The translations under genes and the position numbers were made by a program. A DNA stretch of 64,000 nt from Sphingosinicella microcystinivorans. GTDB lineage: Bacteria; Pseudomonadota; Alphaproteobacteria; Sphingomonadales; Sphingomonadaceae. Of this stretch, positions 8,718 to 16,734 are shown in pieces; position 1 is the stretch's first letter, and the number at the start of each line of letters is the position of its first letter. The notes beneath the pieces were generated by a model, which was not told the DNA's origin, ran no database searches, and was given only the letters and a program-made list of their open reading frames with translations. The DNA is taken from NCBI RefSeq assembly GCF_003634215.1, contig NZ_RBWX01000009.1, positions 419,382 through 483,381 of the forward strand, given 5' to 3'.

Positions 8718-10603
8718 GCGATCTCCTCAGCCTCGGCGCATCCGGCGTCCGCGCCTATCAGACTGCGCTCGATATCGTGGGCGAGAACATCGCCAACGCG
8801 AACGTGCCCGGCTACGCGCGGCGCAACGCCGTCGTTACGGAGAACCCTTCGGCCGGCGGCGGCTTCCCGCTGGTCCGGCAGACCGCTGCAGGAAGCGGCG
8901 TCAACGTCAGCGGTGTCGCACGCGCCTATGATGCCTTCCTCACAGGCGATGCACGCACCGCCTCGGGCGATTATGCCCGTGCCCAAACGCGGCAATACTG
9001 GCTGAGCGAGATCCAGTCGTTCCTCAACACCGATACACAGGGCCTCTCCGGCAGGCTGACGTCGTTCTATAATGCCGCGCAGGACATCGCCACGGACCCC
9101 ACGTCGCTCTCCGCTCGCGATGCCTTCCTGTCGGCCGCAGGCGAAGTCGCCGCGCAGTTCCGCGGCCTCGCGCAATCGTTCGATGCAACGCGCGCCGGCA
9201 TCAAGCAGGATGTCGATCAGACCGTCGATCGCATCAACGATCTCACCAGCGCGCTTTCAACCCTGAACGGCACCATCCGGCGCACGGCGGGCGGTACATC
9301 CGCCTCCGCAAGTCTCGAAGACGAGCGTGACCGTCTGCTGAACGAACTGTCGTCGCTCACCAAGATCGATGTCACCACCCGCGCCGACGGCACGGTCGAT
9401 GTTCGCCTCGACAATTCGAACGGGCCCATGCTGCTCGATCAGATGGGCCCGAAGCTTCTCGGCGCCCAAGAGGCGAACGGCAAGATCCGCCTGACACTCG
9501 ATCCCTTTGGCAACAGCGGCACGATTCCGGTTCCGGGCAGCGGCGTGCTTGCCGGCCTTTCGGATGCCTACACGCAGAACAGCAACAGCACGGCGGCGAT
9601 CGATACGCTTGCCCAGCAGTTCGTCACCAGCGTCAATGCCGCACATCGGCAGGGCGTCGATCTAAACGGTGTCGGAGGCGGGGACCTGTTCGCTGCCAGT
9701 TCGCTCGCGGCGACACCGTCGCGGACCAATACCGGGCAAGCGACGCTCGATATGCAGGTGACTGACGAATCGCTCGTTTTCGCCGGGGGCTACGAGCTCT
9801 GGTATGATGGCGGCACCAGCCAGTGGACACTTTCGCGGACCGATGGCAGCGCAACGGTTACCGGCAGCGGCACGCTCGATCTCGATGGCATCCACCTCGA
9901 ACTCGGCGGTGCGCCAAAAGGCGGCGACTGGTTCCAGATCGAGGGCGTTTCGGGCGCCGCGGGTATGCGCGTTCTCATCGAGAATGGCGCAGAGGTTGCA
10001 GCGGCAGCGCCGTGGGCAGCCGACATTTCCGCAGGAAACCAGGGCACGGGCACCGTCTCCGTGCGCAGCAATCCGGCCGCCGCCACGATCCCCGCACCGG
10101 TGCCGACGAGTTTCACGGTTCGCATGGGCGCGGGCAGCACCTATGAAATCATCGACACGGCCGACACCGGCGTTCCGCCCACTGTGCTTGCGAGCGGCGC
10201 CTATGTGCCAGGCGCGTGGATTCCCGTGAACGGCTTCGACGTGCAGCTTTCAGGCACCATTGCAGAAGGCGACAGCTTCGTCGTCGCACCGACGGCGGCA
10301 GGCATGGCGGACAACGCCAACATGCTGCGCATGGTCGATACAAGGCTCGGCAATCCGGGCTTCGAGGGCCGCTTCTCGCGCGAGGTGACGCGCGTTGCGA
10401 CGAACCTCAACGATACGAAAGCACTCGCGTCGGCAACGCTCGCCGTGCGCGACAAGGCGCTGGAAGCGCGCGACGCGGCATCCGGCGTCAATCTCGACGA
10501 GGAAGCCGCCGATCTCATCCGTTTCCAGCAGGCCTATCAAGCCTCTGCGAAGATCATCGCGGCAGCCCGCGAGATTTTCCAGACCATTCTCGACATCCGC
10601 TAA
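8714..10603 (+). CDS. flgK: Flagellar hook-associated protein 1, FlgK
   Basis: 629 residues. The N-terminus 'SLGASGVRAYQTALDIVGENIANANVPGYARRNAVV' and C-terminus 'LDEEAADLIRFQQAYQASAKIIAAAREIFQTILDIR' are typical of HAP1. A coiled region ('DQTVDRINDLTSALSTLNGTI') and variable beta-rich outer domains lie between. FlgK forms the first hook-filament junction zone. It is coupled to flgJ and 21 bases from flgL. Confidence 0.95.
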   Translation: MSDLLSLGASGVRAYQTALDIVGENIANANVPGYARRNAVVTENPSAGGGFPLVRQTAAGSGVNVSGVARAYDAFLTGDARTASGDYARAQTRQYWLSEIQSFLNTDTQGLSGRLTSFYNAAQDIATDPTSLSARDAFLSAAGEVAAQFRGLAQSFDATRAGIKQDVDQTVDRINDLTSALSTLNGTIRRTAGGTSASASLEDERDRLLNELSSLTKIDVTTRADGTVDVRLDNSNGPMLLDQMGPKLLGAQEANGKIRLTLDPFGNSGTIPVPGSGVLAGLSDAYTQNSNSTAAIDTLAQQFVTSVNAAHRQGVDLNGVGGGDLFAASSLAATPSRTNTGQATLDMQVTDESLVFAGGYELWYDGGTSQWTLSRTDGSATVTGSGTLDLDGIHLELGGAPKGGDWFQIEGVSGAAGMRVLIENGAEVAAAAPWAADISAGNQGTGTVSVRSNPAAATIPAPVPTSFTVRMGAGSTYEIIDTADTGVPPTVLASGAYVPGAWIPVNGFDVQLSGTIAEGDSFVVAPTAAGMADNANMLRMVDTRLGNPGFEGRFSREVTRVATNLNDTKALASATLAVRDKALEARDAASGVNLDEEAADLIRFQQAYQASAKIIAAAREIFQTILDIR

Positions 10604-10624
10604 GTATCCCCGAGGAACCGCAAC

Positions 10625-11545
10625 ATGCGCGTCGGCACATTCCAGTCCTTCCAGTCGCAGATGAGCCGCATGGGCTCGCTGCAATCGACCCTCGCACAGC
10701 TTGAGGCGCAGATTGCATCGGGGAAACGCATCCTCGATCCTTCGGATGATCCGCTTGGGTCTAGCCGCGTCGCGGACCTTCAGCGCAGCATCGACAACAA
10801 CCAGCAATTCATTCGCAACATGGATGCGATCACCACGCAGCTTTCGTTTGCAGACAGCGCCGTGGACGCCATGTCGAACCAGATGGTGCGCGCGAAGGAA
10901 CTTGCCGTGCAGGCCGCGAACGGCACGCTGACCGACGCCGACCGAAAGGTGATCAGCACCGAGCTCGGACAGATCATCGATCAGATGCTGTCGCTTTCAA
11001 ACAGCCGTGATGCGGCCGGCAATTATCTGTTTTCGGGCGCCTCCGTCGGCACGGCGCCTTTCGCGCGCGATGCGGCCGGAGCCATCGTTTGGCAGGGCAG
11101 CGGCGAGGCGCCGAAGGTGCCCATCAGCGCTGACGTTGCCGTCTCGACAGGTGCGAACGGTCTTTCGATGCTTTCGATCGAAACAAGCGGCGGACGCCAG
11201 ACGATCCTCGCCTCGCTCACCGAGTTCAAGGCGCTTCTGGACGACCCCAGCGCCGATGCCGCCACCTTCACCGCCGGCATGGACAAGGCGCTGCGCGATA
11301 CGACCGCAGGCATCGATCGTCTCGCCGATCAGCGCGCGACCTTTGGTTCGCGCATGGCGCAGGTGGAAACGGAAACCGGCCGTTTGAAGACGCTGGAGAC
11401 CACGATGACGACCGCGAAGAGCAATCTTGAAAGCCTCGACGTCGCTGCCGCCATCGTCCAGCTCAAAAGCGCGATGACGCTCCTCGATGCCTCGCAGCAG
11501 AGCTTCGCCCAGATCAAGAAACTCTCACTCTTCAGTTACTTGTAA
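10625..11545 (+). CDS. flgL: Flagellar hook-associated protein 3, FlgL
   Basis: 306 residues with the flagellin-like N-terminal helix ('LQSTLAQLEAQIASGKRILDPSDDPLGSSRV') and C-terminal helix ('LDVAAAIVQLKSAMTLLDASQQSFAQIKKLSLFSYL'). The middle has 'NSRDAAGNYLFSGAS', a FlgL hallmark. It forms the second junction zone between hook and filament. It ends the flgB-L block; 163 non-coding bases then precede motA. Confidence 0.94.
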   Translation: MRVGTFQSFQSQMSRMGSLQSTLAQLEAQIASGKRILDPSDDPLGSSRVADLQRSIDNNQQFIRNMDAITTQLSFADSAVDAMSNQMVRAKELAVQAANGTLTDADRKVISTELGQIIDQMLSLSNSRDAAGNYLFSGASVGTAPFARDAAGAIVWQGSGEAPKVPISADVAVSTGANGLSMLSIETSGGRQTILASLTEFKALLDDPSADAATFTAGMDKALRDTTAGIDRLADQRATFGSRMAQVETETGRLKTLETTMTTAKSNLESLDVAAAIVQLKSAMTLLDASQQSFAQIKKLSLFSYL

Positions 11546-11604
11546 CGTGCGCTGCGTCGCAACAAATCTGGGGTCGAGGAAGCCTTTCTCAACCTTTCGA
11601 TGTC

Positions 11605-11631
11605 TAAATGACCGTGAATTGAGGTCGTTAA
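11605..11631 (+). promoter_or_regulatory. Sigma-28 (FliA)-like promoter of motAB
   Basis: TAAA at 11605-11608, a 15-base spacer, and GTCGTTAA at 11624-11631 match the FliA consensus TAAA-N15-GCCGATAA (six of eight in the -10). It lies about 78 bases upstream of motA. Motor genes are classical late-class FliA targets. The intervening leader holds two copies of GCGAGGATCC (near 11653 and 11668). Inferred from sequence only. Confidence 0.5.
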
Positions 11632-11708
11632 GCAAGATAGGCAGACGGCGTCGCGAGGATCCGGGCGAGGATCCTGCGGTGCCGCCAGGCAATGGAGTTG
11701 TGCGTTAG

Positions 11709-12572
11709 ATGTTCGCTGCGATCGGCCTCATTGTCCTTTTCGCGATGGTTTTCGGTGGTTTCGCGATCACTGGCGGCAATCTCGAGCCGGTCATGCACGC
11801 AATTCCGCACGAGATGCTCATCATCGGCGGCGCGGCGGCAGGCTCGCTCCTGCTCGGAAACAGCTTCGGCATTCTGAAGCAGGTCGGCGGCGGCATCGGC
11901 AAGATTTTCAAGGGCACGACCTACAACAGGAAAGATTATCTCGATACGATCTTCCTCGCGTCCAAGCTGATGAAGACCATGAAGACCGATGGCCCGGTCG
12001 CCATGGAAGCGCACATCGAGGATCCGAAATCGAGCAGCATCTTCGCGGATTATCCGAAGCTGTTGAAAGACCATTTCCTCATCGACTTCATGGCCGACGC
12101 GATCCGTCTCGTCGTCGTCTCGTCCGGCACGCTCAATGTGCATGCCGTCGAAGAGATCATGGACAATGCGCTCAAGACACACCACCACACCGCCATGAAG
12201 CCGGTGAAGGTGCTGCAATCCACCGGTGACGCCCTCCCCGCGCTTGGCATCGTCGCGGCTGTGCTCGGCGTCGTGAAGACCATGGGCTCGATCGACCAGC
12301 CGCCCGCCGTTCTCGGCGGCATGATCGGCTCGGCGCTCGTCGGCACCTTCCTCGGCGTGCTGCTCGCCTACGGCATCGTCTCGCCGATGGCGAACCGGCT
12401 GGAGCAGATCCTGGAGGAAGACGGCGAAATCTACCACGTCGCCAAGGCGATCATCATCTCCTCGCTGCACGGCAATGCGCCCGCGATGGTCATCGAGGCC
12501 GCGCGCACCAGCATCAGCAGCAAGAACCAGCCGGGCTTCGCCGAGGTGTTTGACGGGCTTCGCGGCCGATGA
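11709..12572 (+). CDS. motA: Flagellar stator protein MotA
   Basis: 287 residues, four predicted membrane helices with the long cytoplasmic loop between helices 2 and 3 (charged 'LKTHHHTAMKPVKVLQSTGDALPALGIVAAVLGVVKTM'). 'PALGIVAAVLG' and 'LGGMIGSALVGTFLGVLLAYG' are conserved MotA segments of helices 3 and 4, with the essential prolines in place. It forms the proton-type stator with MotB. It overlaps motB (ATGA). Confidence 0.95.
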   Translation: MFAAIGLIVLFAMVFGGFAITGGNLEPVMHAIPHEMLIIGGAAAGSLLLGNSFGILKQVGGGIGKIFKGTTYNRKDYLDTIFLASKLMKTMKTDGPVAMEAHIEDPKSSSIFADYPKLLKDHFLIDFMADAIRLVVVSSGTLNVHAVEEIMDNALKTHHHTAMKPVKVLQSTGDALPALGIVAAVLGVVKTMGSIDQPPAVLGGMIGSALVGTFLGVLLAYGIVSPMANRLEQILEEDGEIYHVAKAIIISSLHGNAPAMVIEAARTSISSKNQPGFAEVFDGLRGR

Positions 12573-13516
12573 GCGCAGAACCGATCAAACCGCTCGTCGC
12601 CGAAGCGGAAGTCCCGCCGCCGATCATCATCAAGAAGATCACCATCGAAGGCCACGGCGGCCACCACGGCGGCGCATGGAAGGTGGCCTATGCCGACTTC
12701 GTGACCGCGATGATGGCGTTCTTCCTGCTGCTGTGGATCGTCGGCGCAACCAACGAAGATCAGCGCAAGGGCATCGCCGACTATTTCTCGCCCACGCTCG
12801 TCCAGCACACCAAGGCGGGCGGTTCCAACGGCGTGATGGGCGGCCGCGCCATGCTCGCGCCCGATGGAAATGCGCCGAACGCCGTACCGAAGGGCTCCCA
12901 GCGCCTGATGCCCGTCACCAGCTTTTCGCGCGTGACGCCGCCGACGCCCGAGGAACGCGCAGCGGCGGACCAGTTGCAGAAGGAAGACGTGAAACGCTTC
13001 GAGGCCGCTGCCGAAGCGCTCGAAAAGCGCATGGCAAGCGACAAGAACCTCGCGCAGCTGCGTGACCAGCTCCGGCTGTCGGTAACGCAGGAGGGCCTCC
13101 GCATCGATATCCTCGACGAGGCTGACTTCTCAATGTTCGCCGTCGGTACCAACCGGCTTTCGCCGCAGGCCGCCGATCTCGTGCGCGCCGTCGCCACGGC
13201 CGTACAGACGATGCCGAATCCGATCGCCATGCGCGGCCACACTGACAGCCTGCCCTATGCCGGCGGCTCGCTCGGCGGACCTTCGGGCGGCATGAACAAC
13301 TGGGTGCTTTCCGCGCAGCGCGCCGAAGCGACGCGCGCCGCGCTCGCCGCCGCCGGTGTCGACCCGACGCGCTTCTCGCGCCTTGAAGGCGTCGCCGACC
13401 GCGAGCCCTTCAACAAGGCGAACCCCTACGATCCGCGCAACCGGCGCATCAGCGTCACGCTGCTCTATCGCACACCCGCGGGCCCGGGGACCGCGGCCCA
13501 GCCTGCCGCCGAATAA
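12569..13516 (+). CDS. motB: Flagellar stator protein MotB
   Basis: 315 residues. One transmembrane helix follows a short cytoplasmic tail: 'AWKVAYADFVTAMMAFFLLLWIVGATNEDQRKGIADYF'. Its Asp in 'YADFVTAMM' is the essential proton-binding residue. The C-terminal OmpA-like peptidoglycan-binding domain includes 'MRGHTDSLPY', 'NNWVLSAQRAEATRAALAAAGV' and 'NRRISVTLLYR'. Proton specificity is inferred from family resemblance. It ends shortly before the manganese riboswitch. Confidence 0.95.
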   Translation: MSAEPIKPLVAEAEVPPPIIIKKITIEGHGGHHGGAWKVAYADFVTAMMAFFLLLWIVGATNEDQRKGIADYFSPTLVQHTKAGGSNGVMGGRAMLAPDGNAPNAVPKGSQRLMPVTSFSRVTPPTPEERAAADQLQKEDVKRFEAAAEALEKRMASDKNLAQLRDQLRLSVTQEGLRIDILDEADFSMFAVGTNRLSPQAADLVRAVATAVQTMPNPIAMRGHTDSLPYAGGSLGGPSGGMNNWVLSAQRAEATRAALAAAGVDPTRFSRLEGVADREPFNKANPYDPRNRRISVTLLYRTPAGPGTAAQPAAE

Positions 13517-13555
13517 GAGGCCGAAAGCCTTGCGTCCGCGCGCAAAGCGGGCTAG

Positions 13556-13684
13556 CAGCACAGCGTCATCTGGGGAGTAGCCAGCCGTCTGCGGACGGGC
13601 CTTCGCGTCAACATACTTGGTCGAGAGGCCATGGTGCGAGGGGAACGGGACCACCGTTCGGGCGAGACCAATGACGTCGCTTCC
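13556..13684 (+). ncRNA. yybP-ykoY (Mn2+) riboswitch
   Basis: The leader carries the conserved blocks of this class in order: 'TCATCTGGGGAGTAGCC' (13567-13583), 'TCAACATACT' (13608-13617) and 'GGGCGAGACC' (13660-13669). The P1 stem pairs CGTCAT (13564-13569) with ATGACG (13671-13676). In the family the two loops dock to bind Mn2+ and Ca2+ or Mg2+ at their interface. It directly precedes a UPF0016 membrane protein, one of the gene families known to be controlled by this riboswitch. Boundaries are estimates. Confidence 0.92.
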
Positions 13685-13687
13685 CTG

Positions 13688-13741
13688 TCCGGTCGGGCGG
13701 GGGAGGCGATGTCGTTGGATTCGCGTACTGCCCGACCCGGA
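13688..13741 (+). promoter_or_regulatory. Hairpin hiding the ribosome site: likely riboswitch expression platform
   Basis: TCCGGTCGGGC (13688-13698) pairs with GCCCGACCCGGA (13730-13741), leaving one bulged C at 13738. The 3' strand contains the start of the CGGAG ribosome-binding site (13738-13742) for the TTG start at 13750. No uridine run follows, so translational rather than transcriptional control is the likelier mode. How the aptamer opens this hairpin is not visible from the sequence alone. Confidence 0.55.
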
Positions 13742-13749
13742 GATAAACC

Positions 13750-14319
13750 TTGGAAGCCCTGTTCGTTTCGACCGTCGTGGTCGCGCTCGCCGAGATCGGT
13801 GACAAGACCCAGCTCCTCGCCATCGTGCTTGCCGCCCGCTTCAAGCGCCCGATGCCGATCATCGCGGGCATTTTCGCCGCCACGATCGCCAACCATTTCC
13901 TCGCGGCGCTCGTCGGCAGCCAGGTTGCCTCGATCCTTGAAGGCACATGGTTCCGCTATGCCGTCGGCGCCTCGTTCATCGCCATGGCGCTCTGGACGCT
14001 GATCCCCGACAAGCTCGATGATGTGGAAGACAAGCCCGCCCGCTTCGGCGCGTTCCTCACCACGCTCATCGCCTTTTTCCTCGTCGAGATGGGCGACAAG
14101 ACGCAGATCGCCACGGTCGCGCTCGGCGCGCGTTTCGAGAACGTGATCCTGGTGACGATGGGCACGACGCTCGGCATGATGATCGCGAACGTACCCGCGG
14201 TGTTCCTTGGCGATGCGCTCATCCGCCGTGTACCGATGCGCGCCGTTCACATCACCGCCGCGCTGCTGTTCCTCGCGATCGGCCTGTGGGTGGTCGCGCA
14301 GACCGCCGGCTGGGTGTGA
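13750..14319 (+). CDS. UPF0016/TMEM165-Gdt1 family Mn exporter
   Basis: 189 residues, about six membrane helices arranged as two repeats. Each repeat carries the family signature E-x-G-D-K-T: residues 15-20 and 113-118. These acidic motifs form the cation site; bacterial members such as Vibrio MneA export Mn2+, and eukaryotic Gdt1/TMEM165 move Mn2+/Ca2+/H+. The start is TTG at 13750, the only candidate that includes the whole first helix, preceded by CGGAG. The manganese riboswitch upstream supports Mn2+ export as the role. Annotated in many genomes only as UPF0016. Confidence 0.88.
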   Translation: MEALFVSTVVVALAEIGDKTQLLAIVLAARFKRPMPIIAGIFAATIANHFLAALVGSQVASILEGTWFRYAVGASFIAMALWTLIPDKLDDVEDKPARFGAFLTTLIAFFLVEMGDKTQIATVALGARFENVILVTMGTTLGMMIANVPAVFLGDALIRRVPMRAVHITAALLFLAIGLWVVAQTAGWV

Positions 14320-14380
14320 GGCCCCGCAGCGGCACGGAAGCACTGGACAATCCGTTCCGCAACGCGCATCGCTTCTGCCT

Positions 14381-15040
14381 ATGACCGTTACGCCCAAGGC
14401 GCGCGCAACGCGCCGTCTCACCCGTGAGGACTGGATCGCAAGCGCGCGCAAGACGCTTGTGGGACGCAGTGTCGACGATGTGAAGGTTGATCGACTGGCA
14501 AAGCAGATGCGCGTAACGCGCGGCAGCTTCTACTGGCACTTCCAGCATCGCAAAGACCTACTGGATGCGCTGCTTACGGACTGGGAAGCCCGCAATTATT
14601 TCGAGATTGCCCAGATCCGTGCGCGCTGGGCGAAGACCGCGCCCGATCTTACCGAGGTCGTGGCGAGTTGGCTGGAAGCGGACCCCGCGTTCCCCTCCTT
14701 CGACGTTGCGGTCCGCGCATGGGCGCGCAAAAGCACCGATGTGGCCGAAGCGGTGGAGCGTGCCGATACGGCGTGGATCGCGCTGCTTCAGGAACTGTTC
14801 GAGAAGAGCGGCTACGACACCGACGAAAGCCTTGTCCGCGCGCGCATCACGCACTTCCACCAGATCGGCTATTACGCGCTCGGTTTCCGCGAGCCCAATG
14901 CCGAGCGGCTCCGCCTCGTGCCGCTCTACTACCGCGTACTGACCGGCCGCGAACCCACGGCAAACCTGCTGAAGACGCTCGACCAGCTGGTGAGTGAACA
15001 GCCTGCCGCCAAGCGCGCGGGTCGCAAGGCTGCCGGCTAA
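14381..15040 (+). CDS. TetR/AcrR-family transcriptional regulator
   Basis: 219 residues. The N-terminal helix-turn-helix is clear: 'LAKQMRVTRGSFYWHFQHRKDLLDALLTDWEAR' (about residues 46-78), the classic TetR DNA-binding end. The C-terminal ligand domain is not recognisable to a specific ligand. It precedes the sarcosine oxidase operon in the same direction, separated by 154 bases, so it could regulate that operon, but this is inference. A 13-base palindrome, CAGTG-CAG-CACTG, lies eight bases after its stop (15048-15060). Confidence 0.85.
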   Translation: MTVTPKARATRRLTREDWIASARKTLVGRSVDDVKVDRLAKQMRVTRGSFYWHFQHRKDLLDALLTDWEARNYFEIAQIRARWAKTAPDLTEVVASWLEADPAFPSFDVAVRAWARKSTDVAEAVERADTAWIALLQELFEKSGYDTDESLVRARITHFHQIGYYALGFREPNAERLRLVPLYYRVLTGREPTANLLKTLDQLVSEQPAAKRAGRKAAG

Positions 15041-15194
15041 CCCATCGCAGTGCAGCACTGTATCTTGAGTCCGAGAGCATGAGCTTTCGGAGATGGCGTT
15101 CATTTGCTTTTCGTATGTTTCGCGTATTGATTCCAAACAGAAGTGTATGTAACTCTCGCGCCAGGATGAGAAGCAGGCGGGGAGCAACGGGCAG

Positions 15195-16439
15195 ATGACA
15201 CGATATTCGGCGTGGTCGCTGCTGCGCGCAGGCCTCTCCGGGCAGCGGACGTGGACGCCCGCCTGGCGCGACGCGAAACCCAAGAAGCGCTACCAGGCCG
15301 TCATCATCGGCGGCGGCGGCCATGGCCTCGCGACGGCGTATTATCTCGCCAGCAAACACGGCCTGCGCGACATCGCGGTGCTGGAGCGCGGCTGGATCGG
15401 CGGGGGCAACACGGGCCGCAACACCACCGTGATCCGCTCCAACTATTTCTTCCCGGAAAGCACGCGCTTTTACGATTTCTCGCTGTCGCTCTACGAAGGC
15501 CTGTCCCGCGAACTCAATTACAACGTCATGTTCTCGCGGCGCGGCATGTGGAGCTTCGCGCACGACCGCCACGGGATCGAGATGCTGCGCCGCTCGGTGA
15601 ATGCCATGCGGCTGAACGGGGCCGACGCCGAGTATCACGAAGGCGAAGAGGTGTTTCGGCGCATCCCGGGCCTCAGCCGCTCCGGCCGCTTCCCGATCCT
15701 CGCCGGTTTGCTGCAGCCGCGCGGCGGCACGGCGCGCCATGATGCGGTCGCATGGGGCTATGCCCGCGCAGCCGATGCGCTTGGCGTCGATATCATCCAG
15801 AACTGCGATGTCACCGGCTTCGACATTCGCGAAGGCCGCATCAGGGGCGTCGAGACGTCGCTCGGCGATATCGCCGTGGATCGCGTCGGCCTTGCCGTCG
15901 CCGGACACAGCAGCGTGATGGCGGCGCGCGCGGGCTTCCGCCTGCCGATCGTGTCCTATGCGCTGCAGGCGTTCGTGTCGGAACCCATGAAACCGGTGCT
16001 CGATACCGTCGTGCTCGCCCCCTCCACCGGCACCTACCTCAGCCAGTCCGACAAGGGCGAGATCGTGGTGGGAAGCGCGCTCGATCTGTTCCCGTCCTAT
16101 GCCCAGCGCGGCAGCCTCCCCGTGCTCGAACAGACGGCGGCGGGTCTCATAGACCTGTTCCCGCACTTCTCGCGTGTCCGGCTGCTCCGGCAGTGGGCAG
16201 GCATCGTCGATGTCGTTCAGGATTCGACACCCATCCTCGGTGAAAGCCCGGTGAAGGGCCTGTACCTCAATTGCGGATGGGGCACCGGCGGCTTCAAGGC
16301 GATTCCCGGCGGGGGCTTCTGTTTTGCCCACAATATCGCCACCGGCGAGGCGCACCCGCTTGTCGCCGCCTTCTCACTCGACCGTTTCCGGACCGGCGCG
16401 CTGATCGATGAAGCCGCTGCCTCCGGCATTGCGCATTGA
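15195..16439 (+). CDS. soxB: Sarcosine oxidase beta subunit SoxB
   Basis: 414 residues, the normal size. The FAD-binding motif 'AVIIGGGGHGLATAYYLA' starts near residue 36, followed by 'GWIGGGNTGRNTTVIRSNY', where family members attach FMN covalently through a nearby His/Arg-rich segment. The C-terminus has 'GLYLNCGWGTGGFKAIPGGG'. With SoxD, SoxA and SoxG it forms the heterotetramer that oxidises sarcosine to glycine, giving H2O2 and 5,10-methylene-THF. It opens a tightly packed soxBDAG-purU operon. Confidence 0.94.
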   Translation: MTRYSAWSLLRAGLSGQRTWTPAWRDAKPKKRYQAVIIGGGGHGLATAYYLASKHGLRDIAVLERGWIGGGNTGRNTTVIRSNYFFPESTRFYDFSLSLYEGLSRELNYNVMFSRRGMWSFAHDRHGIEMLRRSVNAMRLNGADAEYHEGEEVFRRIPGLSRSGRFPILAGLLQPRGGTARHDAVAWGYARAADALGVDIIQNCDVTGFDIREGRIRGVETSLGDIAVDRVGLAVAGHSSVMAARAGFRLPIVSYALQAFVSEPMKPVLDTVVLAPSTGTYLSQSDKGEIVVGSALDLFPSYAQRGSLPVLEQTAAGLIDLFPHFSRVRLLRQWAGIVDVVQDSTPILGESPVKGLYLNCGWGTGGFKAIPGGGFCFAHNIATGEAHPLVAAFSLDRFRTGALIDEAAASGIAH

Positions 16440-16446
16440 GGCTTCC

Positions 16447-16734
16447 ATGCTGCTGATCGATTGTCCCTGGTGTGGCGCGCGCGCCGAAAACGAATTCCGC
16501 TGCGGCGGCGAAAGCCCGATCGTTCGCCCCGCCGAACCGGCCGCGACCGACGATACGGCGTGGGCGGACTACATGTTTTTCCGCGACAACGTGAAAGGCA
16601 TCGGCTTCGAACGCTGGCACCACCGCTACGGCTGCGGCCTCTGGTTCAACATCGCGCGCGATACCGTCTCGCATCGTATCCTCGCCGTTTACGGCATGAC
16701 CGATCCGCGCCCGACGCTGGAGAACGAGGCATGA
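16447..16734 (+). CDS. soxD: Sarcosine oxidase delta subunit SoxD
   Basis: 95 residues. Zinc-binding elements are visible: 'CPWCG' at residues 6-10 and 'HHRYGC' further on. 'DYMFFRDNVKGIGFERWHHRYGCGLWFNIARDTVSH' is diagnostic of SoxD. It is seven bases after soxB and overlaps soxA by four bases. The subunit stabilises the complex and binds zinc. Confidence 0.94.
   Translation: MLLIDCPWCGARAENEFRCGGESPIVRPAEPAATDDTAWADYMFFRDNVKGIGFERWHHRYGCGLWFNIARDTVSHRILAVYGMTDPRPTLENEA

Noticed and set aside
14847..16355. A 502-codon minus-strand open frame
   Set aside because: Antisense to soxB and the TetR gene; composition is that of a shadow frame.
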